A stretch of DNA of 64,000 nt, from the NCBI RefSeq assembly GCF_014645515.1, contig NZ_BMLW01000010.1, positions 1 to 64,000 on the forward strand, in the 5' to 3' direction. The translations under genes and the position numbers were made by a program. Positions within the stretch are counted from its first letter, which is position 1; each line of letters begins with the position of its first letter. The notes under the pieces were generated by a model. The model was not told where the DNA came from, ran no database searches, and worked only from the letters and a program-made list of their open reading frames with translations. Source of the DNA: Oceanobacillus neutriphilus. Its GTDB lineage: Bacteria > Bacillota > Bacilli > Bacillales > Amphibacillaceae. Of the stretch, positions 56,353 to 64,000 are shown in pieces.

Positions 56353-57117
56353 ATGGCTGAACAAAGTAAAGTTACCTTTATCATAACTAGACAAGACGGC
56401 CCGGATGCTGCTCCTTATGAGGAAACATTTGAGGTTCCTTACAGACAGAATATGAATGTTATTTCTGCCTTAATGGAAATCCGAAAAAATCCTGTAAATA
56501 GTAAAGGAGAGCAAACTACCCCGGTCATGTGGGACATGAACTGCTTAGAGGAGGTTTGTGGCGCCTGCTCAATGGTTATTAATGGAACTGCCAGACAGTC
56601 CTGTGCAGCACTGGTTGATCAGCTGGAACAGCCAATCCGTTTAGAGCCGATGTCTACATTCCCAATTGTCCGTGATCTGATCGTTGACCGTGAGCGCATG
56701 TTTGATGCGTTAAAACAGGTGAAAGCATGGATTCCAATTGATGGAACATACGATTTAGGTCCAGGACCAAGAATGCCGGAAAATAAACGTCAATGGGCAT
56801 ATGAATTATCTAAATGTATGACATGCGGTGTTTGCCTGGAAGCGTGTCCGAATGTAAATGATAGTTCGAATTTCATTGGTCCTGCTGCTATTTCGCAGGC
56901 GCGTTTATTTAACGCTCATCCAACTGGAGAAATGAATGCCAGCGAGCGTTTAAACGGTTTAATGGAAGATGGAGGAATTGACGGCTGCGGAAACTCTCAA
57001 AACTGTGTACAGGTTTGTCCAAAAGGTATTCCGTTGACAACTTCTATCGCAGCAATGAACCGCGCTACAAATATCCAGGCTTTCAAAAACTTTTTTGGAA
57101 GCGACACAGCACTTTAA
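56353..57117 (+). CDS. sdhB: Succinate dehydrogenase iron-sulfur subunit
   Basis: 254 aa linking SdhA to the SdhC hemes. [2Fe-2S] ligands lie in CLEEVCGACSMVING and the following Cys; [4Fe-4S] and [3Fe-4S] ligands lie in CMTCGVCLEACPN and CGNSQNCVQVCPKGIP. 15 bp after sdhA, followed by a terminator. Confidence 0.97.
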   Translation: MAEQSKVTFIITRQDGPDAAPYEETFEVPYRQNMNVISALMEIRKNPVNSKGEQTTPVMWDMNCLEEVCGACSMVINGTARQSCAALVDQLEQPIRLEPMSTFPIVRDLIVDRERMFDALKQVKAWIPIDGTYDLGPGPRMPENKRQWAYELSKCMTCGVCLEACPNVNDSSNFIGPAAISQARLFNAHPTGEMNASERLNGLMEDGGIDGCGNSQNCVQVCPKGIPLTTSIAAMNRATNIQAFKNFFGSDTAL

Positions 57118-57140
57118 TAAAGAGTATGATTAAGAACCAT

Positions 57141-57178
57141 AGAAAAACCCTAACCATTCATCTGGTCAGGGTTTTTCT
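57141..57178 (+). terminator. sdhCAB terminator
   Basis: AAAAACCCTAACCA and TGGTCAGGGTTTTT pair (one mismatch), followed by CTT. Confidence 0.85.
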
Positions 57179-57185
57179 TAAATAA

Positions 57186-57483
57186 CTCAACTTTCTCACT
57201 TTAAAAAGTAACTTCCTATCCATAGAAACAGGGGTTGATCATTTCTTCCATGCGCTGTAGAATCCTGTTAGAGCGTAGGCCAACCACGTAGACTCCTATG
57301 GGAACTGGGCGAGCTGAAGATCTACTTGAAAAGCGGAGTGGTTGGCCGGAGCGGAAGCTATACACAATAACCTGTTCAAAAAAGTAAAAAGATGAGTTAA
57401 CTAAAAGCAAGCATGTTAATAGAGACCATGTACATCCTGGAACAGCAAGGTTTATATGTTTATTCTTAGGTACGAAAGTTGAG
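57186..57483 (+). mobile_element. Family-1 non-coding element, copy 5 (internally deleted, 298 bp)
   Basis: Left end CTCAACTTTCTCACTTTAA, right end CTTAGGTACGAAAGTTGAG. Flanks TAAATAA and TTAATAA are a 7-bp duplication with one mismatch. Compared with copy 3 it jumps from the first ATTTCTTCCAT directly to the second, removing roughly 410 bp. Confidence 0.88.
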
Positions 57484-57557
57484 TTAATAAGTAATGAAAT
57501 CTTACGAAGGCAGAATAGACGACGTTTATAAAATATGTACAAGAGAGGTAATTATGT

Positions 57558-57998
57558 ATGAGCCGTATTTCTTATATTGAAGATTTTACAACCTGGGAAA
57601 AGGAATTTTCTTTCTATGTTCCGGTATCTGTCCGATTTTCTGAAACAGATATGTATGGTCATGTAAATAATGTTTCTCCGTTTATTTATTTTGAAGAAGC
57701 CCGAATTGCCTATTTAAACAATTTAGGGTTTTTATCAAAGGACATGCGGGAGAAAGATGGAGTCATTGTTGCAGATTTACAGTGTAATTACCTGAAGGAG
57801 CTTTATTTCGGGGACGATATTCAAGTGTATGTTAAAACAGCATCTGTAGGAACTACCTCTTTTGATATTCATTATAAAGTTGTGAAGGAAGAGGAAGTTG
57901 TTCTGACAGCAAGAGGCAGGCTGGTTTATATGGATACTCAGAAGAAAGCTCCAAAGAAATTATCGGATGAAATGAAGCAGAAGTTACTTGCTAAATAA
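57558..57998 (+). CDS. ysmA: Hot-dog fold acyl-CoA thioesterase YsmA
   Basis: 146 aa of the 4-hydroxybenzoyl-CoA thioesterase-like group: VRFSETDMYGHVNNVSPFIY contains the conserved Asp/His/Asn cluster, followed by FEEARIAYL. The substrate is unknown. Position before gerE matches B. subtilis ysmA. Ribosome binding site GAGAGG. Confidence 0.87.
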   Translation: MSRISYIEDFTTWEKEFSFYVPVSVRFSETDMYGHVNNVSPFIYFEEARIAYLNNLGFLSKDMREKDGVIVADLQCNYLKELYFGDDIQVYVKTASVGTTSFDIHYKVVKEEEVVLTARGRLVYMDTQKKAPKKLSDEMKQKLLAK

Positions 57999-58025
57999 CG
58001 GCAGAGACTGTTTGTTCTACATATG

Positions 58026-58062
58026 AAAAAGTCATCTCAAAAATCTGGGATGGCTTTTTTAC
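58026..58062 (+). terminator. ysmA terminator
   Basis: AAAAAGTCATCTCA pairs with TGGGATGGCTTTTTT (wobble and one mismatch tolerated). Confidence 0.75.
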
Positions 58063-58152
58063 ATTAACAAAGAAATTAATATAGTTCTTTATCACATGTA
58101 GATTTTGATTGATGACAGTGTCAGAATCGTAAATAAAAAATGATTGATTACA

Positions 58153-58191
58153 TAAAAAAGTCTGAGCTCATTTTGCCAAAGCTCAGACTTA
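58153..58191 (-). terminator. gerE terminator
   Basis: On the minus strand AAGTCTGAGCT pairs with AGCTCAGACTT and is followed by six T's. It lies about 205 bp after the gerE stop; no other gene is seen between. Confidence 0.8.
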
Positions 58192-58396
58192 CATAGCGCC
58201 TTCATATAGTTGTATTTTTTTCTGTAAGGAATGACGAAAAAAAATACGTTTGAATGGTGAGCGCAGATGCCGGAAAACCCCATCAATAAACGTGTGTATT
58301 GTTTTGAATTCAAAACAAAAGTTAAATATAAAAGGAAATAAATGTATTTTTGAATTCGAACAATACCCTGTTTATCGCTTTCTTCTTTTCGTTTGA

Positions 58397-58621
58397 TTAC
58401 AGCTTTAATTCACCCATACGAAGCAATTCAACAACAGCCTGTGAACGGCCCTTTACCCCTAGTTTTTGCATCGCGTTTGAAATGTGGTTCCTCACAGTTT
58501 TTTCTGAGATGAATAGCTCTTGGGCAATCTCTTTTGTTGTTTTATCTTGTACCAATAGTTCAAACACTTCTTTCTCGCGTTTGGTCAGTAGCTGCTTCGG
58601 TTTATACCCATTATCCTTCAA
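58397..58621 (-). CDS. gerE: Late mother-cell sporulation regulator GerE
   Basis: 74-aa LuxR-type DNA-binding protein that tunes sigma-K-dependent coat genes. Almost the whole protein is HTH: LLTKREKEVFELLVQDKTTK, then ELFISEKTVRNHISNAMQKL and VKGRSQAVVELLRMGEL. TTG start 58621 follows AAGGAGGGGG. It is transcribed opposite to ysmA and ysmB, while in B. subtilis all three point the same way, so the segment has been inverted. Its own sigma-K promoter and terminator came with it. Confidence 0.96.
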   Translation of the reverse strand: MKDNGYKPKQLLTKREKEVFELLVQDKTTKEIAQELFISEKTVRNHISNAMQKLGVKGRSQAVVELLRMGELKL

Positions 58622-58680
58622 ATGTTACCCCCTCCTTGCTTTATAGAACTGCATCATGAAGGGAATTTATTTAGTCGATA

Positions 58681-58708
58681 TAGCTTATGAAGGCTGAAAC
58701 AAAAGAGT
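58681..58708 (-). promoter_or_regulatory. Sigma-K promoter of gerE
   Basis: On the minus strand AC, 17 nt, then CATAAGCTA fits the sigma-K pattern (AC ... CATANNNTA). It lies 60 bp upstream of the gerE TTG. The remaining gap to 59070 shows nothing assignable. Confidence 0.65.
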
Positions 58709-59070
58709 GCGTACATTTTGAAAAGGACATTCAAAAATTCTGGCAGTAATAACATATTTAGAAGAGGATACTCTGTTAAGAGTACCTGCAGCGTATGATG
58801 GACGAACAAATCAGAAAAGTTCGTGAGCTTACATTTCTGCTTCTCAGAAACGAGATATTTAAGATTTTATCATGGCTGGTTTGCATATTATACTTTTTCG
58901 ATATGATTCAGAATGCAATAACATTTGAAGGCTTTTCCCTAAAAAAGTTTTCAAGAACCGTTTTTTAGTTTACTATGGATTACAAGCATATGTTAAATGC
59001 CTCATAACAATCGCTACATAAATTAACGTTAAAAATTTTAGTGGATTTTTTAAATTTAGGGGGTACCAGA

Positions 59071-59523
59071 TTGGAAAAAAACCAAGAAGTAGAAGCAGTT
59101 AATAAAATGGAGAAAAAATTAAGATATATTTCTGGTATGATTAAACAAAATGGCCGGAAAATTTTACATCATTATCCGATTACCTCGCCACAGTTTATTG
59201 CTTTACAATGGCTGCTGGAAGAAGGAGATCTGACAGTCGGTGAATTATCTAACCGTATTAGCCATGCGTTTAGTACTACAACAGATTTAGTTGATCGATT
59301 AGAGAAGAATGAACTGGTTGAACGTGTTCGCGATACGAATGACCGTCGTGTTGTGCGAATTCATCTTCTGGAAAAAGGAAAGCACATTATTGAAGAAGTA
59401 ATCCAAAAACGGCAAGAATACTTACAGGATGTTTTATCTCAATTCTCGGATGAGCAGAAAGAAACCTTAAATGAATTATTAAGCTTCCTCCATGATGAGA
59501 TGAAACAGGTGAATGAAAAGTAG
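59071..59523 (+). CDS. ysmB: MarR-family regulator YsmB
   Basis: 150-aa winged-helix repressor-type protein. The recognition region is LTVGELSNRISHAFSTTTDL, and the wing is DTNDRRVVRIHLLEKG. Target and ligand unknown. TTG 59071 is preferred because AGGGGGT is just upstream; the longer frame from 59041 precedes this site. 23 bp before racE, as in B. subtilis. Confidence 0.88.
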   Translation: MEKNQEVEAVNKMEKKLRYISGMIKQNGRKILHHYPITSPQFIALQWLLEEGDLTVGELSNRISHAFSTTTDLVDRLEKNELVERVRDTNDRRVVRIHLLEKGKHIIEEVIQKRQEYLQDVLSQFSDEQKETLNELLSFLHDEMKQVNEK

Positions 59524-59546
59524 AGAAGGAAAAGGGAGAGAGAATT

Positions 59547-60362
59547 TTGAAACAGCCAATTGGTGTAATTGATTCTGGAGTCGGCGGATTAACTGTCGTT
59601 CATGAATTAATGAGACAGCTTCCCAAAGAACCGCTTATTTACTTAGGAGATACAGCGAGATGCCCATATGGACCAAGAACAGCGGAAGAAGTAAAACAAT
59701 TTACTTGGGAAATGGTCCGTTTTTTATTGAAAAAAAATATAAAAATGCTTGTAATTGCCTGTAATACTGCAACGGCATTTGCAATAAAGGATTTACAAAA
59801 AGAATTGGATATCCCTGTTATTGGTGTTATCAAGCCGGGTGCGAGGGCTGCAATTAAGTCAACTGGGAGTAACTATATCGGGATTATTGGAACAGAAGGA
59901 ACTGTCCGGAGCGGTGCATATAGTTATGCACTTCGTAAAATTAAGTCCGATATTGAGGTTATTTCTTTAGCCTGCCCGTCATTTGTGCCGATGGTGGAAA
60001 AGGGTGTATTAGATGGACCAGAAGCAAAACAAGTAGTAGAAGCCGCCTTAGCGCCAATTTTAGAACATAATAAAATGGATACATTGATTTTGGGCTGCAC
60101 GCATTATCCTCTGTTAAAGGATACCATCCGGGAGGTTGTTGGTAAGAAGATTATTGTTATTTCTTCGAGTGAAGAGACAGCGAGAGAAACGAGTACAACA
60201 TTAGATATTCATCAAATTGCAAACCATGATGACCACATGCCCCCGCATCAATTTTATGCCACGGGAGATTTAGATATATTTATCGAAATTACAGAAAAAA
60301 TATTTAAAGATAGCAATTTTGAGGTTCTTACGATTAAGCATGCAGATTTACAAAATATTTAA
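59547..60362 (+). CDS. racE: Glutamate racemase
   Basis: Makes D-glutamate for peptidoglycan. 271 aa with DSGVGGLTV, the two catalytic Cys in IACNTATAFA and GCTHYPLL, and YLGDTARCPYGPRT. TTG start after AAGGGAGAG. Operon with ysmB, then a terminator. Confidence 0.95.
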   Translation: MKQPIGVIDSGVGGLTVVHELMRQLPKEPLIYLGDTARCPYGPRTAEEVKQFTWEMVRFLLKKNIKMLVIACNTATAFAIKDLQKELDIPVIGVIKPGARAAIKSTGSNYIGIIGTEGTVRSGAYSYALRKIKSDIEVISLACPSFVPMVEKGVLDGPEAKQVVEAALAPILEHNKMDTLILGCTHYPLLKDTIREVVGKKIIVISSSEETARETSTTLDIHQIANHDDHMPPHQFYATGDLDIFIEITEKIFKDSNFEVLTIKHADLQNI

Positions 60363-60367
60363 GGATA

Positions 60368-60426
60368 GAGCACCCGTACAATGGTGGGAAAGGTTATTTT
60401 CTCAGCGTTGTACAGGTGCTTTTTTA
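60368..60426 (+). terminator. racE terminator
   Basis: AGCACCCGTACAA pairs with TTGTACAGGTGCT (one mismatch) across about 26 nt, followed by TTTTTT. Confidence 0.75.
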
Positions 60427-60658
60427 CATAGACTGAAAGCTTATGGAAGAAAACGTCTTCGACTGGCAAATTCGATTTAAATTATATATACAGGAAGTTC
60501 GGTTTTGCAGGTCGCCAATTCTCTTTGTCTGACCTGAAAGAAATATAATCTGCTTAGGAGAAATCGTGGTCATCAATTGATAAACTCCAACTAAGATTCA
60601 AAAGATCAAAAAGGAAACCTTTTAAATTAAGTTTCATTTTAGAAACTATCGAATTCAT

Positions 60659-60688
60659 GGTCTATTTCTAGAGATGGGCTCGTATAAT
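60659..60688 (+). promoter_or_regulatory. Possible sigma-E promoter of gerM
   Basis: GGTCTATT, 14 nt, CGTATAAT partly resembles the mother-cell sigma-E pattern. B. subtilis gerM is sigma-E dependent. Moderate match only. No other feature is seen in 60430-60720. Confidence 0.4.
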
Positions 60689-60720
60689 TAATAGTACAAA
60701 CCATCTTGGGAGGTAGTTGC

Positions 60721-61779
60721 ATGAGTAAAAAGTTAATCCAATTAATAGGAGCTTTTGGAATATTAGTCTTGCTGGCAGGATGCTTTAATGGAGAGCAATC
60801 ATCAAAAGAGGTAGATCCTCCACAAAATGCAGAAGCAGTATATGGTGAAGAAACAGTGGATGGGGAAGATGCTGCAGCTACCCCTGATGAAGCGGAGGAT
60901 ACTGTTTCAAGAGAACTGTATTTAATTGATTCGAATGGGATGGTTGCTTCTCAGACTGTTGAGCTTCCGGTTCCTGAATCAAATCAAGTAGCACAGCAGG
61001 TCATCGAATATCTGGTTAAAGGCGGTCCTATAACGCCGATGCTGCCGAACGGCTTTCAGGCTGTACTCCCGGAAGAGACAGAGGTACTCGGTCTTGATCT
61101 ACAGGAGGATGGAACGATTGTTGTTGATTTATCGGGAGAGTTTTCAGAATATGAGGCATCCTCGGAGCTTCCAATTATAGAAGCTGTTACGTATACCTTA
61201 ACGCAATTTGATAATGTTCAAAAAGTCAAGCTCCGGGTAGAAGGAGAGGACTTAGCAGAAATGCCTGTGAATGGTACGCCGCTCAATAATGGATACACAC
61301 GGGCAAATGGAATTAATCTGATAAATAACGATACATTAGATTATTTCAGCAGCAATCCTGTCACCATGTTTTACCCAGTAGAAAAAGAAAATAACCGTTA
61401 TTATGTTCCTGTAACACAATATGTAAAGATGGATGATGAAAATGATATAGCGGGTATTGTTAATGAACTGATCGAGGGGCCGGGTTATCAAAATAATGTT
61501 CTGAATGTATTTAATCCGGAAGCAGCCTTAACTGCAGAACCAGTTGTAGAAGAAGGAGTAGCTAATTTGGTTTTCAATGAGGGAATCCTGATGGACCAGG
61601 AACAGCATGTAATCTCTGATGAAGTAATGGAGACAATAGTGCGAACCTTGACAGCACAGCCGAATGTAGATGCAGTAAATGTCCAGGTTGAAAATGTGGA
61701 TGAAGTATTCAATGAAAATGGAGAACCGTATTCTGAACCAGTATCTGCACAATTATTTACTCCAAGTGAAGAATTATAA
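60721..61779 (+). CDS. gerM: Sporulation/germination lipoprotein GerM
   Basis: 352-aa lipoprotein needed for engulfment and later germination in B. subtilis. Signal peptide with lipobox LLAGC (Cys about 21), an acidic linker (about 25-65), then two GerM domains (about 75-195, VAQQVIEYLVKGGPITPMLP; and 210-340, GIVNELIEGPGYQNNV). ATG 60721 follows GGGAGG. It begins the gerM-rph-ysnA-ysnB group but is separated from rph by a terminator. Confidence 0.93.
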   Translation: MSKKLIQLIGAFGILVLLAGCFNGEQSSKEVDPPQNAEAVYGEETVDGEDAAATPDEAEDTVSRELYLIDSNGMVASQTVELPVPESNQVAQQVIEYLVKGGPITPMLPNGFQAVLPEETEVLGLDLQEDGTIVVDLSGEFSEYEASSELPIIEAVTYTLTQFDNVQKVKLRVEGEDLAEMPVNGTPLNNGYTRANGINLINNDTLDYFSSNPVTMFYPVEKENNRYYVPVTQYVKMDDENDIAGIVNELIEGPGYQNNVLNVFNPEAALTAEPVVEEGVANLVFNEGILMDQEQHVISDEVMETIVRTLTAQPNVDAVNVQVENVDEVFNENGEPYSEPVSAQLFTPSEEL

Positions 61780-61801
61780 TGGTATAAAAATATAGTGTGG
61801 A

Positions 61802-61845
61802 GCATCTGAAGAGTGTGTTTAATCACTCTTTAGATGCTTTTTTTG
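61802..61845 (+). terminator. gerM terminator
   Basis: GCATCTGAAGAGTG pairs with CACTCTTTAGATGC (one mismatch), then seven T's. Confidence 0.85.
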
Positions 61846-61959
61846 TTTAAAATTAAAAATCTGTTGTGTATTGATTTTTCAAAGTGTCTCCCGCCTTTCT
61901 CATGTTTCTTTTTTAGAAAATATGATAAGCTATGTAATGTGAAATAAGGAGGAAGACAA

Positions 61960-62706
61960 ATGGGAAGACATGATAATAGAAAACAAAATGAGCTGCGGTC
62001 CATTCAAATAACACCGGGCTATATTACACATCCGGAAGGCTCTGTATTAATTGAAATGGGTCAAACAAAAGTTATTTGTAATGCAAGTATTGAAGATAGA
62101 GTACCGCCGTTTATGAGAGGGCAGGGGAAAGGATGGATTACAGCAGAATATGCAATGCTGCCTCGTGCAACGGAACAACGGAATATCCGTGAATCTTCAA
62201 AAGGGAAAGTAAGTGGAAGAACGATGGAGATTCAACGTCTGATTGGAAGAGCATTACGTTCTGTCGTCGATCTTTCAAAAATTGGCGAACGGACAATTTG
62301 GATTGATTGTGATGTTATTCAAGCGGATGGAGGTACCAGAACGGCTTCTATCACCGGGGCATATGTAGCTATGGTCATAGCACTTCATCAGCTTGTAGAA
62401 AAGAAAGTACTAAAAGGACTTCCTGTAACAGATTTCCTGGCCGCTATTTCCGTTGGTGTATTGCCTGACGGGCAAGAAGTACTCGATTTGAATTATCAGG
62501 AAGACAGTACAGCGGATGTAGATATGAATATTGTCATGACTGGACAAGGTGAATTTGTAGAGCTTCAGGGAACAGGAGAAGAAGCTACTTTTAGTATGCA
62601 GCAATTACAAGCAATGCTTGCCTTGGGCGAACAAGGTATTCATGAGTTAATCAATCAGCAGAAAGAAATACTTGGCTCTATCGCAGATTTAGTTAATCAA
62701 GAATAA
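61960..62706 (+). CDS. rph: Ribonuclease PH
   Basis: Phosphorolytic 3'-5' exoribonuclease trimming tRNA precursors. 248 aa: [37 protein letters not shown]-like [20 protein letters not shown] and [20 protein letters not shown]. Ribosome binding site AAGGAGG. Followed by the ITPase gene 21 bp on. Confidence 0.96.
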   Translation: MGRHDNRKQNELRSIQITPGYITHPEGSVLIEMGQTKVICNASIEDRVPPFMRGQGKGWITAEYAMLPRATEQRNIRESSKGKVSGRTMEIQRLIGRALRSVVDLSKIGERTIWIDCDVIQADGGTRTASITGAYVAMVIALHQLVEKKVLKGLPVTDFLAAISVGVLPDGQEVLDLNYQEDSTADVDMNIVMTGQGEFVELQGTGEEATFSMQQLQAMLALGEQGIHELINQQKEILGSIADLVNQE

Positions 62707-62727
62707 TTTCATTGGGGGATGTACACC

Positions 62728-63321
62728 ATGAAGAAAGTTATTATTGCGAGCAAAAATAAAGGAAAGGTAAAAGAATTCAGGACCTTTTTTGCTCCTCATG
62801 AAATTGAGGTTGTTTCCTTGCTTGATTTAGATGAGGAGGTTCCCGATATTGAAGAAACAGGAGAAAGCTTCGTAGAAAATGCAGCTTTAAAAGCAGAAGA
62901 GGTCTCCAGCCGTTTTCAACAGCCGGTGCTTGCAGATGATTCGGGCCTGATTATCGATGGTTTGGAGGGAAGACCGGGAATTTATTCTGCCCGATACGCA
63001 GGAGAGCCGACAAATGATCAAGCAAATATTGATAAAGTTCTGAAAGAAATGAAAGAGATACCTACAGAAGAACGCAGCGCCCGTTTTGTTTGTGTTTTGG
63101 CAATTGCCCGTCCCGGCGAGGAAACGATATTTGTAACAGGCTATTGCGAAGGACATATTAAAACGGAACAATGTGGAGGAAATGGCTTTGGCTATGATCC
63201 GATTTTTGTACCAGAAGGCTATAATGAAACAATGGCCGAGCTCGATCCAGCTGAAAAAAATCAAATAAGCCACCGGAAACAGGCAATGAAGCAATTAGAA
63301 AAAAGAATGCACTTACTGTAA
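62728..63321 (+). CDS. ysnA: Non-canonical purine NTP pyrophosphatase (XTP/dITP diphosphatase)
   Basis: RdgB/HAM1-type enzyme that clears ITP, dITP and XTP. 198 aa from ATG 62728: IASKNKGKVKEF, ETGESFVENAALKA, LADDSGLIIDGLEGRPGIYS and GNGFGYDPIF are all present. ATG 62719 is too close to the GGGGG site. Operon with rph and ysnB. Confidence 0.95.
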   Translation: MKKVIIASKNKGKVKEFRTFFAPHEIEVVSLLDLDEEVPDIEETGESFVENAALKAEEVSSRFQQPVLADDSGLIIDGLEGRPGIYSARYAGEPTNDQANIDKVLKEMKEIPTEERSARFVCVLAIARPGEETIFVTGYCEGHIKTEQCGGNGFGYDPIFVPEGYNETMAELDPAEKNQISHRKQAMKQLEKRMHLL

Positions 63322-63360
63322 TAGGAAGTTAAAAAAATGATTAAATTGAGGAGGGGTAGG

Positions 63361-63870
63361 ATGACAAACGTCCTAATTACAAGTGACAGTCATGGACTGA
63401 CAAAAGAACTGGAAGAAATGGCGGAAAAACATGCCGTGGATTTATCTATCCATTGCGGGGATTCAGAGCTGGATTTTGATGCAGCAGAGTTAAGTCCTTT
63501 TTATAAAGTTGGCGGAAATTGTGATTTTGATTCGCGTTATCCAGATCAGGAAGTACTGGACTTAAATGGTATTCGTTTCTTTGTAACTCATGGTCACCTC
63601 CATCAGGTAAAAGGAAGTTTAGCAAATCTGTCCTATGCAGCGAAGGAACATGAAGCAAATGTTGTATGCTTTGGACATACACATATTGCCGGTGCTGAAA
63701 AAATCGGTAATCAATTATTTATCAATCCAGGCAGCATCCGTATGCCCAGGAATCGTGATGAAAAAACATATGCTATCCTAAGCTGGGAAAATACTGATCA
63801 CGTTCAGGTCGACTTTTACACTCTAAAAGATGGAAAGGTAAAAGATATGACTTATCAAACTTCTTTATAG
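63361..63870 (+). CDS. ysnB: YfcE/MJ0936-type metallophosphoesterase YsnB
   Basis: 170-aa calcineurin-like phosphodiesterase; the physiological substrate is unknown. Metal-site motifs are TSDSHG, HCGDSE, GGNCDF, THGHLH, GHTH and NPGS. ATG 63361 follows GGAGGGGTAGG; the eight upstream codons contain this site. Last gene of the rph group. Confidence 0.93.
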   Translation: MTNVLITSDSHGLTKELEEMAEKHAVDLSIHCGDSELDFDAAELSPFYKVGGNCDFDSRYPDQEVLDLNGIRFFVTHGHLHQVKGSLANLSYAAKEHEANVVCFGHTHIAGAEKIGNQLFINPGSIRMPRNRDEKTYAILSWENTDHVQVDFYTLKDGKVKDMTYQTSL

Positions 63871-63880
63871 GAGCGGATAA

Positions 63881-63935
63881 GAAAAGCAGTTTATTCTTCT
63901 GCGCAAAATAAGATACGAACTGCTTTTCTTCTTTC
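63881..63935 (+). terminator. ysnB terminator
   Basis: GAAAAGCAGTT pairs with AACTGCTTTTC across about 27 nt, then TTCTTTC. No gene is visible from here to the window end. Confidence 0.7.
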
Positions 63936-64000
63936 ACTCAATGCAGTTTAAACGTGCTTTTTCCTTTTGTATAAGGGCTTTTGAAGCTATATTATAAGGG

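Noticed and set aside
57216-57542. 108-codon minus-strand frame in family-1 copy 5
   Set aside because: It shares the peptide FAPKNKHINLAVPGCTW-like stretch with the frame in copy 3 only because both translate the same terminal repeat. The frames are not preserved in copies 2 and 4.
58092-58313. 73-codon minus-strand frame after gerE
   Set aside because: It reads through the gerE terminator and has no plausible start signal.

Overview
The window is AT-rich chromosomal DNA from an endospore-forming member of the Bacillaceae. Small acid-soluble spore protein SspI, GerE and GerM show sporulation. The gene order (phoPR-polA-mutM-coaE-gapB, nrdR-dnaB-dnaI-ytxC-thrS, infC-rpmI-rplT-ysdA, sspI-ysgA-pheST-rnhC-zapA-cvpA-polX-mutS2-lcfA-fadR-fadB-etfBA-trxA-uvrC-yslB-sdhCAB-ysmA-gerE-ysmB-racE-gerM-rph-ysnA-ysnB) follows the Bacillus subtilis backbone. 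Codon use and the changes in order suggest an Oceanobacillus/Virgibacillus-like genus; that placement is inference. No rRNA or tRNA gene was seen.

Layout. 0-9.7 kb: phosphate two-component system, DNA polymerase I, base-excision repair, CoA synthesis and gluconeogenic GAPDH. 9.7-16.7 kb: a chemotaxis receptor, an unknown protein, NrdR and the primosome genes dnaB/dnaI. 16.7-20.6 kb: T-box controlled thrS, then an L20-leader controlled infC operon. 20.7-25.8 kb: small membrane proteins, a dimeric dUTPase, an M42 aminopeptidase, a ring-cleaving dioxygenase and a decayed TetR regulator. 25.9-31.3 kb: a minus-strand block with a lytic transglycosylase, an ABC-2 exporter and an anchored extracytoplasmic protein. 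31.8-44.3 kb: sspI, pheST with a T-box, an orphan type I-C CRISPR array, ung-rnhC, zapA, cvpA, polX and mutS2. 44.4-50.8 kb: the fatty-acid degradation operon with FadR operator, electron-transfer flavoprotein and thioredoxin. 51-57 kb: uvrC and succinate dehydrogenase with a candidate cre site. 57.5-64 kb: gerE (inverted relative to B. subtilis), MarR, glutamate racemase, GerM, RNase PH, ITPase and a phosphodiesterase.

The most unusual content is non-coding. Four complete copies and one partial copy of a 300-920 bp element share an inverted terminal repeat beginning CTCAACTTTCGCAC and 7-bp target duplications. They contain no transposase gene, but have nested hairpins, two of which show compensatory base changes between copies or modules. 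A second fold-back repeat (about 145-177 bp, ends GTTCAAAAAGTCC) sits directly after etfB and trxA. A third module of about 34 bp is found inside both of these unrelated elements and also as a free triple tandem array in front of dnaB. Together they look like a modular, nested family of non-autonomous mobile sequences.

Regulatory sites readable from the sequence include Pho boxes (phoP), paired CcpN sites (gapB), sigma-D (chemotaxis receptor), sigma-W (ysdB), sigma-K (gerE), a FadR box (fadR) and a cre site (sdhC).
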